Shown piece by piece: positions 32,041 to 42,335 of a stretch of DNA of 64,000 nucleotides. Position 1 is the first letter of the stretch. Each line of letters begins with the position of its first letter. The position numbers and the translations under genes were made by a program. The notes beneath the pieces are model-generated. The model saw only the letters and a list, made by a program, of their open reading frames with translations. It did not search any database and was not told where the DNA came from. The DNA is from Rhodococcus ruber NBRC 15591 (GTDB lineage: Bacteria > Actinomycetota > Actinomycetes > Mycobacteriales > Mycobacteriaceae): the NCBI RefSeq assembly GCF_001894945.1, contig NZ_BCXE01000019.1, positions 59,657 through 123,656 on the forward strand, written 5' to 3'.

Positions 32041-33075
32041 TCATCGGCTGCGCAGTGGCGGGGCGTCCGTGGCGTCCGCCGGCGCAGCGCGACGGTCCAG
32101 TTCGGCCCGTGCGCGCGCCAGACCGCCGTGTTCGAGTGCCGCGAGGGGGGACTCGTCCGCCCACACCGGGGTGCCGCGGTCTCGGACGGTCACGCTCAAC
32201 GAGCCCGCCAGGTGCTCGAGGGAGCCGGGCACGTTGCGGCGTTCGAGCGGCAGCGGGACCGGCAGCACGTGCGCGTCGCCCAGCGGGGCGGTCCCCTCGA
32301 TCTCGACGGTCCACCGCGGCCCGCGCCCGAACAGCGACCACCGCTCGTCGGTGACGTGGGCTCGCACCGGCGAGACCACCGGGTTGCCGAGTCGGATCAC
32401 GGGCCCGTCCGGCAGGGCGACCACCACGGCCGTCACCTCGGTCCGCAGGGGACCGGCGTGGACCTGCCCACCGGCGAAGGCGACGCACGCGGCGGAGTTC
32501 GCGAAGCCGTGCGCCTGGCCCCACCACCACGACTCCGGGAAACCGCCCCTGCCCCAGTTCTTCTCCGCGTACACCTGCGCGCCGTCGAGGTTCCACGTCT
32601 CGCCGCCGAGCACGGCCTCGCCCTCGGCCCGCCCGTCGAGCAGCCACGGGTGCCAGTACTGGTTGAGGGCGGGAACCGCGTGGAAGACGCTGGAGCCGCC
32701 GAATCGGCGACGCGGCCACGGCCGGGGCGCCGTCACTCGCACGTCGAGGCGTGCGTCGTCGCCGAGGTCCACGCGCAGCCGGTCGGGTTCCCCGCGGAAC
32801 GCCGTGCCCGCCGAGGCGCCGAGCCGCAGGGGGTCGGCGAATCCGTCCGGATGCGCCGTCGTCCGCAGGAACCCGCCCGGGTGCGCCGCCAGGCCGAGCG
32901 TCGCCCACGACCCGTCGCCGGCGCGGTTGACGCCGCACAGCGCGATCACCACCCGTTCGGTTCCGGGTTGGGTGAATCGCCAGAAGTACCCCTCCATCGC
33001 GACGTCGTGGGCCGTCAGGGGGTCGCCGAAGGGCAGGTCGGCGCCGGTGGCGCGGTAGCGCGAGTACAGCGACAC
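32041..33075 (-). CDS. Tocopherol cyclase family protein
   Basis: A 344-residue protein with the plant/cyanobacterial tocopherol-cyclase-like pattern: EGYFWRFTQPGTERVVIALC near the start and the conserved AEKNWGRGGFPESWWWGQAH block in the middle. Actinobacterial members have no established reaction and tocopherol synthesis is not expected here. The GTG at 33075 lies 5 bp after the SRPBCC stop, so the two are probably co-transcribed. Confidence 0.75.
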   Translation of the reverse strand: MSLYSRYRATGADLPFGDPLTAHDVAMEGYFWRFTQPGTERVVIALCGVNRAGDGSWATLGLAAHPGGFLRTTAHPDGFADPLRLGASAGTAFRGEPDRLRVDLGDDARLDVRVTAPRPWPRRRFGGSSVFHAVPALNQYWHPWLLDGRAEGEAVLGGETWNLDGAQVYAEKNWGRGGFPESWWWGQAHGFANSAACVAFAGGQVHAGPLRTEVTAVVVALPDGPVIRLGNPVVSPVRAHVTDERWSLFGRGPRWTVEIEGTAPLGDAHVLPVPLPLERRNVPGSLEHLAGSLSVTVRDRGTPVWADESPLAALEHGGLARARAELDRRAAPADATDAPPLRSR

Positions 33076-33080
33076 GGCGC

Positions 33081-33542
33081 TCAGATCCCGGCCCGGGCCG
33101 CGGCCGCGATGTCGTCGAGGTCCCGCTGCAGCGCCGTGCGCGTCGCCCGCAGGCCCAGCGGAGCGAGGAGCGCCGTCAGTACCCGCCGGATCCGGCCGGG
33201 ACGTCCGTCGTCCGCGGAGAACCGCACGGTCAGCATCGTGCCGGCCCGATCCGGGGCCACGTCGAATTCGGTGCGGTAGCGCACCCCGCCGGATTCGGCC
33301 TCGACGACCGTGTGCCGCCCCGGCTCCACGGCCGTCACCGTCATCTCCTCGGTTGCCGCCCTGCCGAACATCGTGCGTGTCTCGCGCCAGCGGGTGCCGA
33401 CCTCGTAGCCGACGCCCGCGAGCCGTTCGACACTGTCCACCCCGCTCAGGACCTGCGGGGCCGAGTCGACGGAGGTGAGCACCCGCCACACCCGGTCGGG
33501 TGGGGCGTCGACGGAACGGCTCAGCTCGATGTGGTGGCCCAT
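33081..33542 (-). CDS. SRPBCC family protein
   Basis: A 153-residue START-like protein: ELSRSVDAPPDRVWRVLTSV at the N-terminus, a beta-rich middle and a C-terminal helix (ATRTALQRDLDDIAAAA), matching polyketide_cyc2/SRPBCC. AAGGAG lies about 5 nt before ATG 33542. It pairs with the tocopherol-cyclase-like gene. Ligand unknown. Confidence 0.82.
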   Translation of the reverse strand: MGHHIELSRSVDAPPDRVWRVLTSVDSAPQVLSGVDSVERLAGVGYEVGTRWRETRTMFGRAATEEMTVTAVEPGRHTVVEAESGGVRYRTEFDVAPDRAGTMLTVRFSADDGRPGRIRRVLTALLAPLGLRATRTALQRDLDDIAAAARAGI

Positions 33543-33565
33543 TCGTGCTCCTTCGGTCGGATCGG

Positions 33566-34348
33566 TCACAGGGGCAGGGCGTGCTCGCGCAGCGCCGGTT
33601 CCGCGCCGCGCCGGCGGAACCACTCGAGCCCGAACGCGCTCGCGAGCTGTTCCGGCGTCATCGCCAGCATCGGCCCGAAGTCACCGACCTGCGAGGCGTG
33701 CGCGAGCATCGCCGCCCGTTTCGCGGGGATCGTCGCGGACACGTCGATCGTGGTGGTGATCTCGGCCTCCGGCAGGCCGAACGTGTCCAGGTCCGGTGGC
33801 GCCGCGTCCGGGCTCACCTCCGGGGCGGCGGCGAGCAGGCGACGGATGTGGTCCCGGTTCATGGCCGCCTCGTACACCGACGGATGTGCCGTCAGCTCCT
33901 GGGCCCGGGCACCGACGCGGTGCACCTGCACGTGGTCGGGGTGCCCGTACCCGCCGTTGGGGTCGTAGATGGTGACGACGTCGGCGCTCTCCTCCTCGAG
34001 CACGGCCGCGAACCGGGCCGCGGCCGCCTCCACATCGACGTTGCAGAACGCCGCCGGGTCCGAGTTCCGCGGCGTCCCCGCCATGCCCGAATCGGCGTAG
34101 CCGAGCGGCACCAGGCGGGCGACCCCGAGCGTCTCGGCCGACGCCTCGAGTTCGGCGCGGCGGCGCTGGGCCAGGGACTCGCCGGGACCGAGCAGGCCGT
34201 CGGGAACCTCGCCCGCGGCACCGTCCGTGGCCACGACCAGCACCACCCGATGCCCCGCGTCCGCGGCCAGGCGCATCACCCCGCCGGTGGTGAACACCTC
34301 GTCGTCGGGATGGGCATGGAAACACACCAGCACGCTCACGTACTGCAT
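33566..34348 (-). CDS. PIG-L family deacetylase (MshB/Mca superfamily)
   Basis: A 260-residue zinc-dependent N-deacetylase-like protein. The zinc motif AHPDDE is at about 12-17, with YDPNGGYGHPDHVQVH at about 128-143 supplying the third ligand and the catalytic region. The family includes MshB (mycothiol synthesis) and Mca (mycothiol conjugate hydrolysis). It is shorter than MshB and its location near mshA is suggestive, but it may deacetylate something else. Start ATG 34348 is only 10 bp from the divergent transporter start. Confidence 0.82.
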   Translation of the reverse strand: MQYVSVLVCFHAHPDDEVFTTGGVMRLAADAGHRVVLVVATDGAAGEVPDGLLGPGESLAQRRRAELEASAETLGVARLVPLGYADSGMAGTPRNSDPAAFCNVDVEAAAARFAAVLEEESADVVTIYDPNGGYGHPDHVQVHRVGARAQELTAHPSVYEAAMNRDHIRRLLAAAPEVSPDAAPPDLDTFGLPEAEITTTIDVSATIPAKRAAMLAHASQVGDFGPMLAMTPEQLASAFGLEWFRRRGAEPALREHALPL

Positions 34349-34358
34349 GCTGGCACGA

Positions 34359-35537
34359 ATGCGCTCCTACCGTGCACTGTTCACCGCGCCGGGCGCCGCC
34401 GGGTTCTGCCTGGCGGGGTTCGTCGCGCGGCTGCCGATCGCGATGGTCGGCATCGGCATCGTGACGATGTTCTCGCAGCTGCGCGGCGACTACGGCCTCG
34501 GCGGCGCCCTGGCCGCGGTGTTCGCGCTGTCCTACGCCGCGCTCACCCCGCTGGTCTCGCGGGCCGCCGACCGGCACGGACAGTTCCGCGTCCTGCCGGT
34601 CGCCGCCGGGATCAGCGCGGCCGCGACCGCCGCGATGCTGGCGGGGGTGCGGTGGGAGGCCCCCGAGGCGCTGCTGTTCGCGTGCGCGATCCCGGCGGGA
34701 CTGATGCCCACGATCGGTGCCATGGTCCGGGCCCGGTGGACCGAGCTGCTCCGCGGCACCGATCGGTTGCGGACCGCGTTCGCGCTCGAGGCGGTGATCG
34801 ACGAACTGTGCTTCATCGTCGGGCCGGTGCTGTCGGTGGGGCTGAGCGTCGCCGCGTTCCCCGAGGCGGGCGCGTTGCTCGGGGCGGTGCTGCTGGTGAT
34901 CGGCACCGTCGCCCTCGCCGTGCAGCGCGGCACCGAACCGCCCGCGCGCCCGGTCGCCCGGGGTGCGCCCGGGGTGAGCGTGCTGCGGATCCCGGTGTTG
35001 CTCGTGCTGGTGGTCGCGATGACGGCGATGGGCACGATCTTCGGTGTCGTCGACGTGGTCGGGGTCGCGTTCACCGCCGAGCAGGGCGTGCCCGGCGCCG
35101 CGACCGTGGTGCTGGCGATGTTCGCGACGGGATCCGCGCTCGGCGGCCTCGTCTTCGGTGCGGTGCGGCTGCGGGCGCCGCTGACGCGGCAGCTACTCGG
35201 GGCGACGACGGCCGTCGCGGTGCTGCTGTGGCCGCTGCTGCTCGCCGGCACCGTGCCGGCCCTCGCCGTGCTCTACCTCGCGGCCGGGGTGGCCGTCGCC
35301 CCCACCATGATCGTCGCGACCTCCCTGACCGAGCGGATCGTGCCGCCGGGCCGGCTCACGGAGGGCATCACCTGGACGGTCACGGGACTCGGGGTCGGGG
35401 TCGCGGTCGGCTCCGCCGTCGTCGGTCAGGTCATCGACCGGTCCGGGCCGAGTGCGGGCATCGCGGTCGCCGTCGTGGCCGCGCTCGTCGGGTGCGCGTG
35501 TGCCGTGGGAGTGGCCCGGCTCGCCCGGCTAGGGTGA
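34359..35537 (+). CDS. MFS transporter, 12-helix
   Basis: A 392-residue permease with twelve hydrophobic segments; SRAADRHGQFRVLP is the loop 2-3 motif. It resembles actinobacterial sugar-efflux/PucC-like MFS proteins. ATG 34359 is 7 nt after CATGCT, with no SD. The stop overlaps the -10 of the next gene. Substrate unknown. Confidence 0.82.
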   Translation: MRSYRALFTAPGAAGFCLAGFVARLPIAMVGIGIVTMFSQLRGDYGLGGALAAVFALSYAALTPLVSRAADRHGQFRVLPVAAGISAAATAAMLAGVRWEAPEALLFACAIPAGLMPTIGAMVRARWTELLRGTDRLRTAFALEAVIDELCFIVGPVLSVGLSVAAFPEAGALLGAVLLVIGTVALAVQRGTEPPARPVARGAPGVSVLRIPVLLVLVVAMTAMGTIFGVVDVVGVAFTAEQGVPGAATVVLAMFATGSALGGLVFGAVRLRAPLTRQLLGATTAVAVLLWPLLLAGTVPALAVLYLAAGVAVAPTMIVATSLTERIVPPGRLTEGITWTVTGLGVGVAVGSAVVGQVIDRSGPSAGIAVAVVAALVGCACAVGVARLARLG

Positions 35538-35542
35538 CCCGC

Positions 35543-36364
35543 ATGACAATCCGTGAGGTCGAGAGTTCCGACGGCACCCCCATCGTCTACCGCGTCACCG
35601 GCGATCCCGCCCACCGCCGGCTGGTCCTGCTGCACGGATGGGCCCAGTCGTCGCGGTGCTGGGGCGAGTCCGTGCTCGACGAGCTGGCCCGCACCCACCG
35701 GGTGATCGCCGTCGACCTCCGCGGACACGGGTACTCGGGCGCCCCGGAGACCGGATACGACGAGTCGAAACTGTGGGCCGGGGACGTGCAGGCCGTGCTC
35801 GGCGCCGAGGACGCCCACGACGCGGTGCTGCTCGGCTGGTCCTACGGCGGCCTGGTGATCTGCGACTACCTCGCGACGCACGGCACCGACCGCGTCGCCG
35901 GGATCGTGCTGGTCGGCGCGATCACCAGCATCGGGCGCGGTGAGAAGGGCGGCAAGGTCGGGTCGGCCATGCGCGCCGCCGTCCCCGACGCGATGTCCGA
36001 GGATGCGGCGACGGCGATCCGCGCACTCGGTGCCTTCGGCACCGCCCTCACCGGGACCGGGGCGGACACGGGCGTCGCGGCGCAGGCGCTGTTCGGCACC
36101 AGCCTGTGCACCCCGCCCCGCGTGCGGGCGGCGATGTTCGCCCGGACGGTGAGCAACGACGAGCTGCTGCGCAGTCTCGACATCCCGGTGCTCGTCCTGC
36201 ACGGCACCGCCGACTCGGTCGTCGACGTCTCGGCCGCCGAGCACGCGGCGGCACTGCTGCCGAACGCGACGACGTCGTACTGGGAGGGCACCGACCACGG
36301 CCCGTTCGTCGAGGACCCGCAGCGGTTCGCCGCGGAGGTCACGCGCTTCGCGGGATCGCTGTAG
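35543..36364 (+). CDS. Alpha/beta hydrolase
   Basis: A 273-residue hydrolase: LLHGWAQSSRCW oxyanion segment, nucleophile in GWSYGG (Ser flanked by Trp and Tyr), Asp in LHGTADSVV, and His in GTDHGPF. It lacks a signal peptide. ATG 35543 is 7 nt after TAGGGT, which overlaps the stop of the transporter, so it may have its own leaderless promoter. It overlaps the convergent acyl-CoA dehydrogenase gene by 26 nt. Confidence 0.85.
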   Translation: MTIREVESSDGTPIVYRVTGDPAHRRLVLLHGWAQSSRCWGESVLDELARTHRVIAVDLRGHGYSGAPETGYDESKLWAGDVQAVLGAEDAHDAVLLGWSYGGLVICDYLATHGTDRVAGIVLVGAITSIGRGEKGGKVGSAMRAAVPDAMSEDAATAIRALGAFGTALTGTGADTGVAAQALFGTSLCTPPRVRAAMFARTVSNDELLRSLDIPVLVLHGTADSVVDVSAAEHAAALLPNATTSYWEGTDHGPFVEDPQRFAAEVTRFAGSL

Positions 36365-37517
36365 CGTCCACCGACCCGATCGCCTGCGTCCCGGCGAGCA
36401 GGAGCGTCTCCTCCGGTGTGAGCGGGTGGAACTTGACCCCGCGCACGTCGCGATAGCACTGTTCGAGCGGGCTCGACCGGTAGAAGCCGCGGCCCCCGGC
36501 GACGTCGAGCGCCAGGTCGCACACCTCGATCGCGGTCCGCGCGATCTCGGCCTTGGCGGTCATCACCGCGGCGACCGTGCTCATCGACGGCACCGGATCG
36601 TCGCCGACGGTGTCGAGGGCACCGTCGAGGGCCCACGACGCGACCTGCAGGCGGGTGGCCGCCACCCCGAGCTGGCGGCGCACCGTCGGGTCGTTCGCCC
36701 GCGGGGTTCCGGCGACGAGTGCGGTCGCGTGCGCGTGCGCGGTCTCGGCGACGCCGAGATAGACGGCCGCGACCACGGGCATGGCGACGCTGAGCACCAG
36801 CTGGAACGGCGGGTCGATCACCCCGTAGGGGCGGCGGGCGACCACGGCCGCGTCCGGGACGAACACGTCGGTCAGCTCGACGTCGTGGCTGCCGGTGCCG
36901 CGCATGCCCAGTGAGTCCCAGTTGTCGTGGACTCGTACCCCGTCGGTGTTCATCGGGATCATCATGTTGAGCACGATGCGGCCCTCGTCGGGGTCGTCGA
37001 ACGGGAACATGGTGGCGAGCACGTCGCCGACGGGGGCCTGGCTGCAGAACACCTTGCGGCCGTCGACGCGGTAGCCGCCGGGCACCTTCCGGGCGGACCC
37101 GCGGGGGTGGGTCTGGTCGGCGCCGCCGGTGGAGACGAGCACGAGCGCCTCCTCGGCGACGCGGCGCAGCATCCGGTCCGCGCCGGGCGCGCCGTGCCGG
37201 TACCGCCACGCGGCGGCGAGCACGACGTGGTGGTGCATGGCCGAGGCGAGCGCGGTCGCCGCGCAGTGGTGTGCCAGGGTGCGCTGCACGGTGGCGACAT
37301 CGCGCACGGTCGCGCCGCCGCCGCCGAGTTCGCGGGGGACGGCGAGGGCGAGACGGCCCTCCGAGCGCAGGATCTCGTAGGCCTCGGCGACGAACGTGCC
37401 GTCGCGGTCGTGGGCGCGGGCGTAGGGGGCGATCCGCCGGCCGAGTTCGTCGGCGCCGGCGACGAGTTCCTCGCGGGGCCGGGATCGGGGGTACTGGGTG
37501 ATGTCTACGGTGGTCAT
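36339..37517 (-). CDS. Acyl-CoA dehydrogenase family protein
   Basis: A 392-residue flavoprotein of the acyl-CoA dehydrogenase fold: an N-terminal helical domain, a beta domain with the [16 protein letters not shown] segment, and a C-terminal domain with [20 protein letters not shown]. The [11 protein letters not shown] pattern and no clear catalytic Glu resemble DszC/HpaH-like flavin monooxygenases in this superfamily, so it may be an oxygenase. ATG 37517 is 6 nt after TACCGT. Divergent from an HxlR regulator that probably controls it. Confidence 0.8.
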   Translation of the reverse strand: MTTVDITQYPRSRPREELVAGADELGRRIAPYARAHDRDGTFVAEAYEILRSEGRLALAVPRELGGGGATVRDVATVQRTLAHHCAATALASAMHHHVVLAAAWRYRHGAPGADRMLRRVAEEALVLVSTGGADQTHPRGSARKVPGGYRVDGRKVFCSQAPVGDVLATMFPFDDPDEGRIVLNMMIPMNTDGVRVHDNWDSLGMRGTGSHDVELTDVFVPDAAVVARRPYGVIDPPFQLVLSVAMPVVAAVYLGVAETAHAHATALVAGTPRANDPTVRRQLGVAATRLQVASWALDGALDTVGDDPVPSMSTVAAVMTAKAEIARTAIEVCDLALDVAGGRGFYRSSPLEQCYRDVRGVKFHPLTPEETLLLAGTQAIGSVDATAIPRSA

Positions 37518-37580
37518 GTCTCGACGGTAGGAGCACGGATCGATACCGCCCAGTGCACGTTCTGGACCTACTCTGGAGGT
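37518..37580. promoter_or_regulatory. Divergent promoter region of the dehydrogenase and HxlR genes
   Basis: The leftward -10 TACCGT (37529-37524) and the rightward -10 TACTCT (37569-37574) each end 6 nt before a start codon. A direct repeat TCTGGA at 37561 and 37572, spaced 11 bp, overlaps the rightward -10 and could bind the HxlR dimer (inference). Confidence 0.55.
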
Positions 37581-38282
37581 GTGCGCGAGTACGGGCAGTA
37601 CTGTCCGGTCTCGATCGGCAGCGAGGTGCTCGCCGACCGGTGGACCCCGCTGATCCTGCGCGAAATGGTCTACGGAAGTACCCGCTTCAACGAGATCGAA
37701 CGCGGTCTGCCCGGCATCTCGCGCACCCTCCTCGCCACCCGGCTGCGGCACCTCGAGCGCAAGGGCGTGCTGGAGCGGGTCCCGCAGGCGCGGGGCTGCG
37801 AGTACCACCTCACCCCGGCCGGCCGCGAACTCGCCCCGATCCTCGTCGCGATCGGGGAGTGGGCGGTGAAGTGGTTGTTCTCCGAGCCCCTGCCCGCCGA
37901 GGTCGACCCCGTGACACTGACCTGGTGGATGCACCGGCGGGTGGACCGGGAGCGGGTGCCGCCGCAGCGGGTGGTGATCGAGTTCGACTACACCGGTCCC
38001 GCCCCGATCCGGTTGTGGATCGTCCTGGACCGCGGCGAGCCGTCGGTGTGCCGGAAGCATCCGGGCTTCGACGTCGACGTGTACGTGACCGCGGAACCGG
38101 TGGCCCTGATGCGCGTGTTCGCCGGCACGCGGACGCTGACCGAGGCGCTCGACGACGGCAGCGTGCGACTGCACGGGCCGGCCGCGCTGGTGCGCGGGTT
38201 CGGCGTCTGGTTCCTGTGGAGCCCGTTCCACGCCGCGGTGCGCCGCGCAGTCACGGGTTCCGAGACGGGCGAGCGGTCCTGA
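37581..38282 (+). CDS. HxlR family transcriptional regulator
   Basis: A 233-residue regulator. An N-terminal HxlR winged HTH contains [46 protein letters not shown] and a [10 protein letters not shown] wing. The C-terminal approximately 110 residues resemble an SCP2-like sterol-carrier domain ([15 protein letters not shown]), a known fusion in actinobacteria. GTG 37581 is 6 nt after TACTCT; the GGAGGT in between is too close to act as SD. Cys8 is the conserved HxlR cysteine. Confidence 0.85.
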   Translation: MREYGQYCPVSIGSEVLADRWTPLILREMVYGSTRFNEIERGLPGISRTLLATRLRHLERKGVLERVPQARGCEYHLTPAGRELAPILVAIGEWAVKWLFSEPLPAEVDPVTLTWWMHRRVDRERVPPQRVVIEFDYTGPAPIRLWIVLDRGEPSVCRKHPGFDVDVYVTAEPVALMRVFAGTRTLTEALDDGSVRLHGPAALVRGFGVWFLWSPFHAAVRRAVTGSETGERS

Positions 38283-38389
38283 CCGGCCGGGTGCGACGTC
38301 GCGCAGACGAGCCCGGTCGGGGCGCAGCGGGACGGAGCGCAGGGGAGGGCGGAACCGGACGGGGATGCCCGGCAGGGCAGTATGGAGAA

Positions 38390-39727
38390 GTGACGTCGAA
38401 GTCGAACAGCCGTCCCCGCCGCGTGGCCGTCCTGTCGGTCCACACCTCGCCTCTCGCCCAACCCGGCACCGGGGACGCCGGCGGAATGAACGTCTACGTT
38501 CTGCAGACCGCCGTGCAGCTCGCGCGGCGCGGGGTGGAGGTGGAGATCTTCACCCGGGCGACCTCGTCGGCGGACCCCGTGGTGCAGGAGGCGGCACCGG
38601 GCGTGCTCGTACGCAACGTCGCCGCCGGTCCCTACGAGGGACTCGACAAGCACGACCTGCCCACGCAGTTGTGCGCCTTCGCCGCCGGGGTGCTGCGGGA
38701 GGAGGCCCGGCACCCGCAGGGCTACTACGACCTGGTGCACTCGCACTACTGGCTGTCCGGCCAGGTGGGCTGGCTCGCCCGCGACCGGTGGGGCGTCCCG
38801 CTCGTGCACACCGCCCACACTCTCGCCGCAGTGAAGAACGCCTCGCTCGCCGACGGTGACGTGCCCGAGCCGGCGGCCCGGCAGATCGGCGAGCAGCAGG
38901 TGGTCGCCGAGTCCGACCGGCTCGTCGCCAACACGATCGACGAAGCGGCGCAGCTCGAGCGCAGCTACGGTGCCGACCCGTCACGGATCGACGTGGTGGC
39001 GCCGGGCGCGGACCTGTCCCGCTACCGGCCGGGGGACCGGGCGCTCGCCCGCGCCGAGCTGGGGCTGGACCCGAACGAGACGATCGTGACATTCGTCGGC
39101 CGGATCCAGCCGCTCAAGGCACCCGACGTGCTGCTGCGCGCCGCCGCGGCGGCGATGGCCGCCGACCCCGAGGTGCCCCTGCGGGTGCTGGTGGTGGGCG
39201 GGCCCTCGGGCACCGGGCTCGAGCGCCCGCACTCGCTGATCGACCTGGCCGCCGAGCTCGGGATCGCCGCCCGGGTGACGTTCCTGCCCCCGCAACCTCC
39301 CGAACGGCTCGTGCAGGTCTACCGCGCGTCGGACGTGGTGGCGGTGCCGAGCTACTCCGAGTCGTTCGGCCTGGTGGCGATCGAGGCGCAGGCGTGCGGG
39401 ACCCCGGTGCTGGCGGCGAACGTCGGCGGCCTCGGCGTCGCGGTGCGCGACGGCGAGACCGGGCTGCTCGTCGACGGGCATCGCACGAGCGACTGGGCCG
39501 CCGCGCTGCGCTCGCTGGTCACGGATCCGGGTCGGCGGGCCGTGCTGGCGGCGGCGGCGCCCCTGCACGCGGAGAACTTCTCCTGGGAGCACACGGCGGA
39601 CGGGCTGCTCGCCAGTTACCGTAAGGCCGGTGCGCTGCGGAACCGCTCCCTCGCGAGCGGCGAGTTTCCGCTGCGCCGGCAGCGCGGAGTGTGGAAGATC
39701 CGGCGGACGACGGGGGTGCGGGCGTGA
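38390..39727 (+). CDS. mshA: D-inositol-3-phosphate glycosyltransferase
   Basis: A 445-residue GT4 enzyme, joining UDP-GlcNAc to inositol-3-phosphate in the first step of mycothiol synthesis. [15 protein letters not shown] forms the N-terminal loop; [13 protein letters not shown] and [11 protein letters not shown] are substrate contacts; [11 protein letters not shown] and [13 protein letters not shown] (E-x7-E) bind the nucleotide. GTG 38390 is followed by [22 protein letters not shown] lies 6 nt upstream. Stop and next start overlap as GTGA. The gene order mshA-ybjN-gpm is conserved. Confidence 0.95.
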   Translation: MTSKSNSRPRRVAVLSVHTSPLAQPGTGDAGGMNVYVLQTAVQLARRGVEVEIFTRATSSADPVVQEAAPGVLVRNVAAGPYEGLDKHDLPTQLCAFAAGVLREEARHPQGYYDLVHSHYWLSGQVGWLARDRWGVPLVHTAHTLAAVKNASLADGDVPEPAARQIGEQQVVAESDRLVANTIDEAAQLERSYGADPSRIDVVAPGADLSRYRPGDRALARAELGLDPNETIVTFVGRIQPLKAPDVLLRAAAAAMAADPEVPLRVLVVGGPSGTGLERPHSLIDLAAELGIAARVTFLPPQPPERLVQVYRASDVVAVPSYSESFGLVAIEAQACGTPVLAANVGGLGVAVRDGETGLLVDGHRTSDWAAALRSLVTDPGRRAVLAAAAPLHAENFSWEHTADGLLASYRKAGALRNRSLASGEFPLRRQRGVWKIRRTTGVRA

Positions 39728-40242
39728 GCGAGCGACTGAGCGAGACGATCGAGGCGACGCTGCGCGATCGCGGCCTCGAGTTCTCCCGCAAGGAGGGTGG
39801 GCACTTCGTCGTCGACCTGCCGGGGGAGAACAAGCTCAAGACGACGACCCTGCTCTCCCTCGGCAACCACGGCCTGCGGGTCGAGGCGTTCGTGTGCCGC
39901 AAGCCCGACGAGAACTTCGAGGGCGTGTACCGGTTCCTGCTCCGGCGCAATCGGCGGCTGTACGGGGTCGCGTACACCCTCGACAAGATCGGGGACATCT
40001 ACCTCGTCGGCCGGATGTCGGAGGCATCGGTCACTCCGGACGAACTGGACGCGGTGCTCGGCCAGGTGCTCGAGGCCGCCGATCACGACTTCAACGTCAT
40101 CCTCGGACTCGGTTTCCTCGCCTCCATCAAGCGGGAATGGGAGTGGCGGGTCTCGCGGGGCGAGTCGCTGCGCAACCTCGAACCCTTCCGGCACCTGATC
40201 GAGGACGGCCGGCCCTTCGTGGTGGAGGACGCGCAGCCGTAA
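39724..40242 (+). CDS. YbjN domain-containing protein (Rv0487-like)
   Basis: A 172-residue protein with the YbjN / type III secretion chaperone-like fold: [22 protein letters not shown] and [23 protein letters not shown] strands, then helices ending [19 protein letters not shown]. It starts at GTG 39724 overlapping the mshA stop, so translation is coupled. Function is unknown; constant linkage to mshA suggests a mycothiol-related or general role. Confidence 0.85.
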   Translation: MSERLSETIEATLRDRGLEFSRKEGGHFVVDLPGENKLKTTTLLSLGNHGLRVEAFVCRKPDENFEGVYRFLLRRNRRLYGVAYTLDKIGDIYLVGRMSEASVTPDELDAVLGQVLEAADHDFNVILGLGFLASIKREWEWRVSRGESLRNLEPFRHLIEDGRPFVVEDAQP

Positions 40243-40277
40243 CGGCGCGATATCGGTGACCCGTCCCACAATATTAC

Positions 40278-40293
40278 TGTGAGCCTGGTCACA
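40278..40293. promoter_or_regulatory. Perfect CRP/GlxR-type site upstream of rpf
   Basis: TGTGA-GCCTGG-TCACA matches both half-sites of the actinobacterial cAMP receptor protein motif exactly. It lies about 345 bp before the Rpf start. rpf genes of M. tuberculosis (Rv0867c) and C. glutamicum are known CRP/GlxR targets. Confidence 0.6.
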
Positions 40294-40403
40294 TAACGGC
40301 CGTGTAACTACGCGGTGTCGAAACGGCGATACTTCCGACGTCACCTGGGAAAACGGCGCCGCCCGATCTTGGAATGTGGGACGCACGTGCCGGAAAACAG
40401 CGC

Positions 40404-40432
40404 GTGACCGATCCGTGATGACTCTCTAGCGT
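40404..40432 (+). promoter_or_regulatory. Promoter of the Rpf transcript
   Basis: GTGACC (40404-40409), a 17-bp spacer and TAGCGT (40427-40432) predict a start near 40439, giving a leader of about 180 nt that would contain the riboswitch. Confidence 0.5.
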
Positions 40433-40469
40433 CGTAATCAGCCCGATACCACCGGGCAAGCAAGACCGG

Positions 40470-40960
<491 letters not shown>

Positions 40961-41005
40961 TCCGACACTCGGACACGTGCCCGGGCTCGCGCCCGTAGCA
41001 GCCGA

Positions 41006-41038
41006 ACGAGCCCCGCGTGCACCGCACGCGGGGCTCGT
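41006..41038. terminator. Bidirectional terminator after rpf
   Basis: A perfect 15-bp stem (41006-41020 with 41024-41038) with a 3-nt loop between the convergent rpf and serine hydrolase genes. Confidence 0.88.
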
Positions 41039-41044
41039 CGCATC

Positions 41045-42235
41045 TCACCGGATCGCCGCACCTCGATAAGCGGCGGTCTCGAAGTCGAGATAGCCCTGGA
41101 ACGACACGGCGTCCGCGAACGGCAGGATCTGCGTGGCCCAGAAGCCGCCGAGCCCGTTCTCCCGGTCGATCCAGTAGTAGAGATTCGCCAGACCCGCCCA
41201 GCCGAGGGCACCGGCCGGGCGGCCCGTCGGCGCCGGCTCCTCGTTCACCAGGAACGTGTACGCCCAGTTCTTGGCCAGCCCAGGGAAGAACTCCGCGTCG
41301 TTCGACAGCGCCGGGACGACCCCCGGCAGCGCGGTCACCTGCTGCCCGTCCAGGCCGCCACGCACCGCGTCGGCGACGGTCGCAGGCGAGAGAACCCGGT
41401 CACCGCCGGGGGCCGCGCCGTCGCGCAGCCACATCCGGATGAACTTCAGGTAGTCCGGCACGGTGGTGTAGAGCCCGTGGCCTCCCATGTGGATCTCCGG
41501 GTCCTGGGGCAGCACCATCTCCGGCATCGGCGCGAGTGCTCCGTCCTCGCTGCGCTGGTGGACGACGGCCAGCCGCGCGCGCATGTCGTCGGTGAGTGCG
41601 AACGCCGTGTCGCCCATCCCGAGCGGCTCGAAGATCCGCTCGCGCATGACCTCGCCGAGACGCCGGCCCCGCACGGCCTCCACCACGAGACCGCACCAGT
41701 CGATGTTCGAGCCGTACATCCACCGGTCGCCGGGATCGAACAGCAGCGGTGTCGTCAGCGCGGCCTTCGATCCCGTGATCACGCTGGGCTGACCGTGCTC
41801 CTCGGCGAGGCGCCGGTAGTTCTCGTCGAAGAAGTCGTATCCGAGACCGGCCGTGTGGAGCAGCAGCATGCGGGTGGTGATGTCGCGCTTCGGCGCGCGC
41901 AGCAGGGGCGCGCCGTCCGTTCCGAAGCCCTCGAGAACCTGGAGTTCCCCGATCTCCGGGACGTAGCGGGCGGCGGGGGCGTCGAGGTCGAGCAGGCCCT
42001 CCTCGACGCACTGGAGTGCGGCGGTGCCGGTGATCGCCTTGGTCGTGGAGAAGGCGGCGAACACGGTGTCCGCCGTCATCGCCGAGCCCGAGCCCGCTGC
42101 GCGTTCCCCGGCCACCCCCTCGTACACGACGCCGTCCCGGTCGGTGAGCATGGCCACCACGCCCGGCACGCCCGTCGGGCGGTGGGTGAGTTCTCGCAGG
42201 GTTGCGTCCATCGTGGTCGCGAAGTCGTCTGTCAC
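41045..42235 (-). CDS. Serine hydrolase of the beta-lactamase/EstB family
   Basis: A 396-residue class C beta-lactamase-like hydrolase. S-x2-K nucleophile STTK at about 63-66, Tyr-x-Asn (YGSN, about 174-177), and a GWAG motif in place of KTG, typical of EstB-type esterases. It lacks a signal peptide, so it is probably cytoplasmic. AGGAGG lies 5 nt before GTG 42235. The substrate is probably an ester; beta-lactam cleavage is unlikely. Confidence 0.88.
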   Translation of the reverse strand: MTDDFATTMDATLRELTHRPTGVPGVVAMLTDRDGVVYEGVAGERAAGSGSAMTADTVFAAFSTTKAITGTAALQCVEEGLLDLDAPAARYVPEIGELQVLEGFGTDGAPLLRAPKRDITTRMLLLHTAGLGYDFFDENYRRLAEEHGQPSVITGSKAALTTPLLFDPGDRWMYGSNIDWCGLVVEAVRGRRLGEVMRERIFEPLGMGDTAFALTDDMRARLAVVHQRSEDGALAPMPEMVLPQDPEIHMGGHGLYTTVPDYLKFIRMWLRDGAAPGGDRVLSPATVADAVRGGLDGQQVTALPGVVPALSNDAEFFPGLAKNWAYTFLVNEEPAPTGRPAGALGWAGLANLYYWIDRENGLGGFWATQILPFADAVSFQGYLDFETAAYRGAAIR

Positions 42236-42335
42236 GGTTCCTCCTGTGTGCGGTCCGCCGCCGGCCGGCGTCGGAGGGGGACGCTACGGACGGAGCTGTG
42301 ACGCGGGCCACCTCGGATCGGCACGCGTTGTCGGA

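Noticed and set aside
38384..38392. GGAGA as the mshA ribosome-binding site
   Set aside because: It ends one base before GTG 38390, too close to act as an SD; a CAGTAT hexamer 6 nt upstream fits a leaderless start better.
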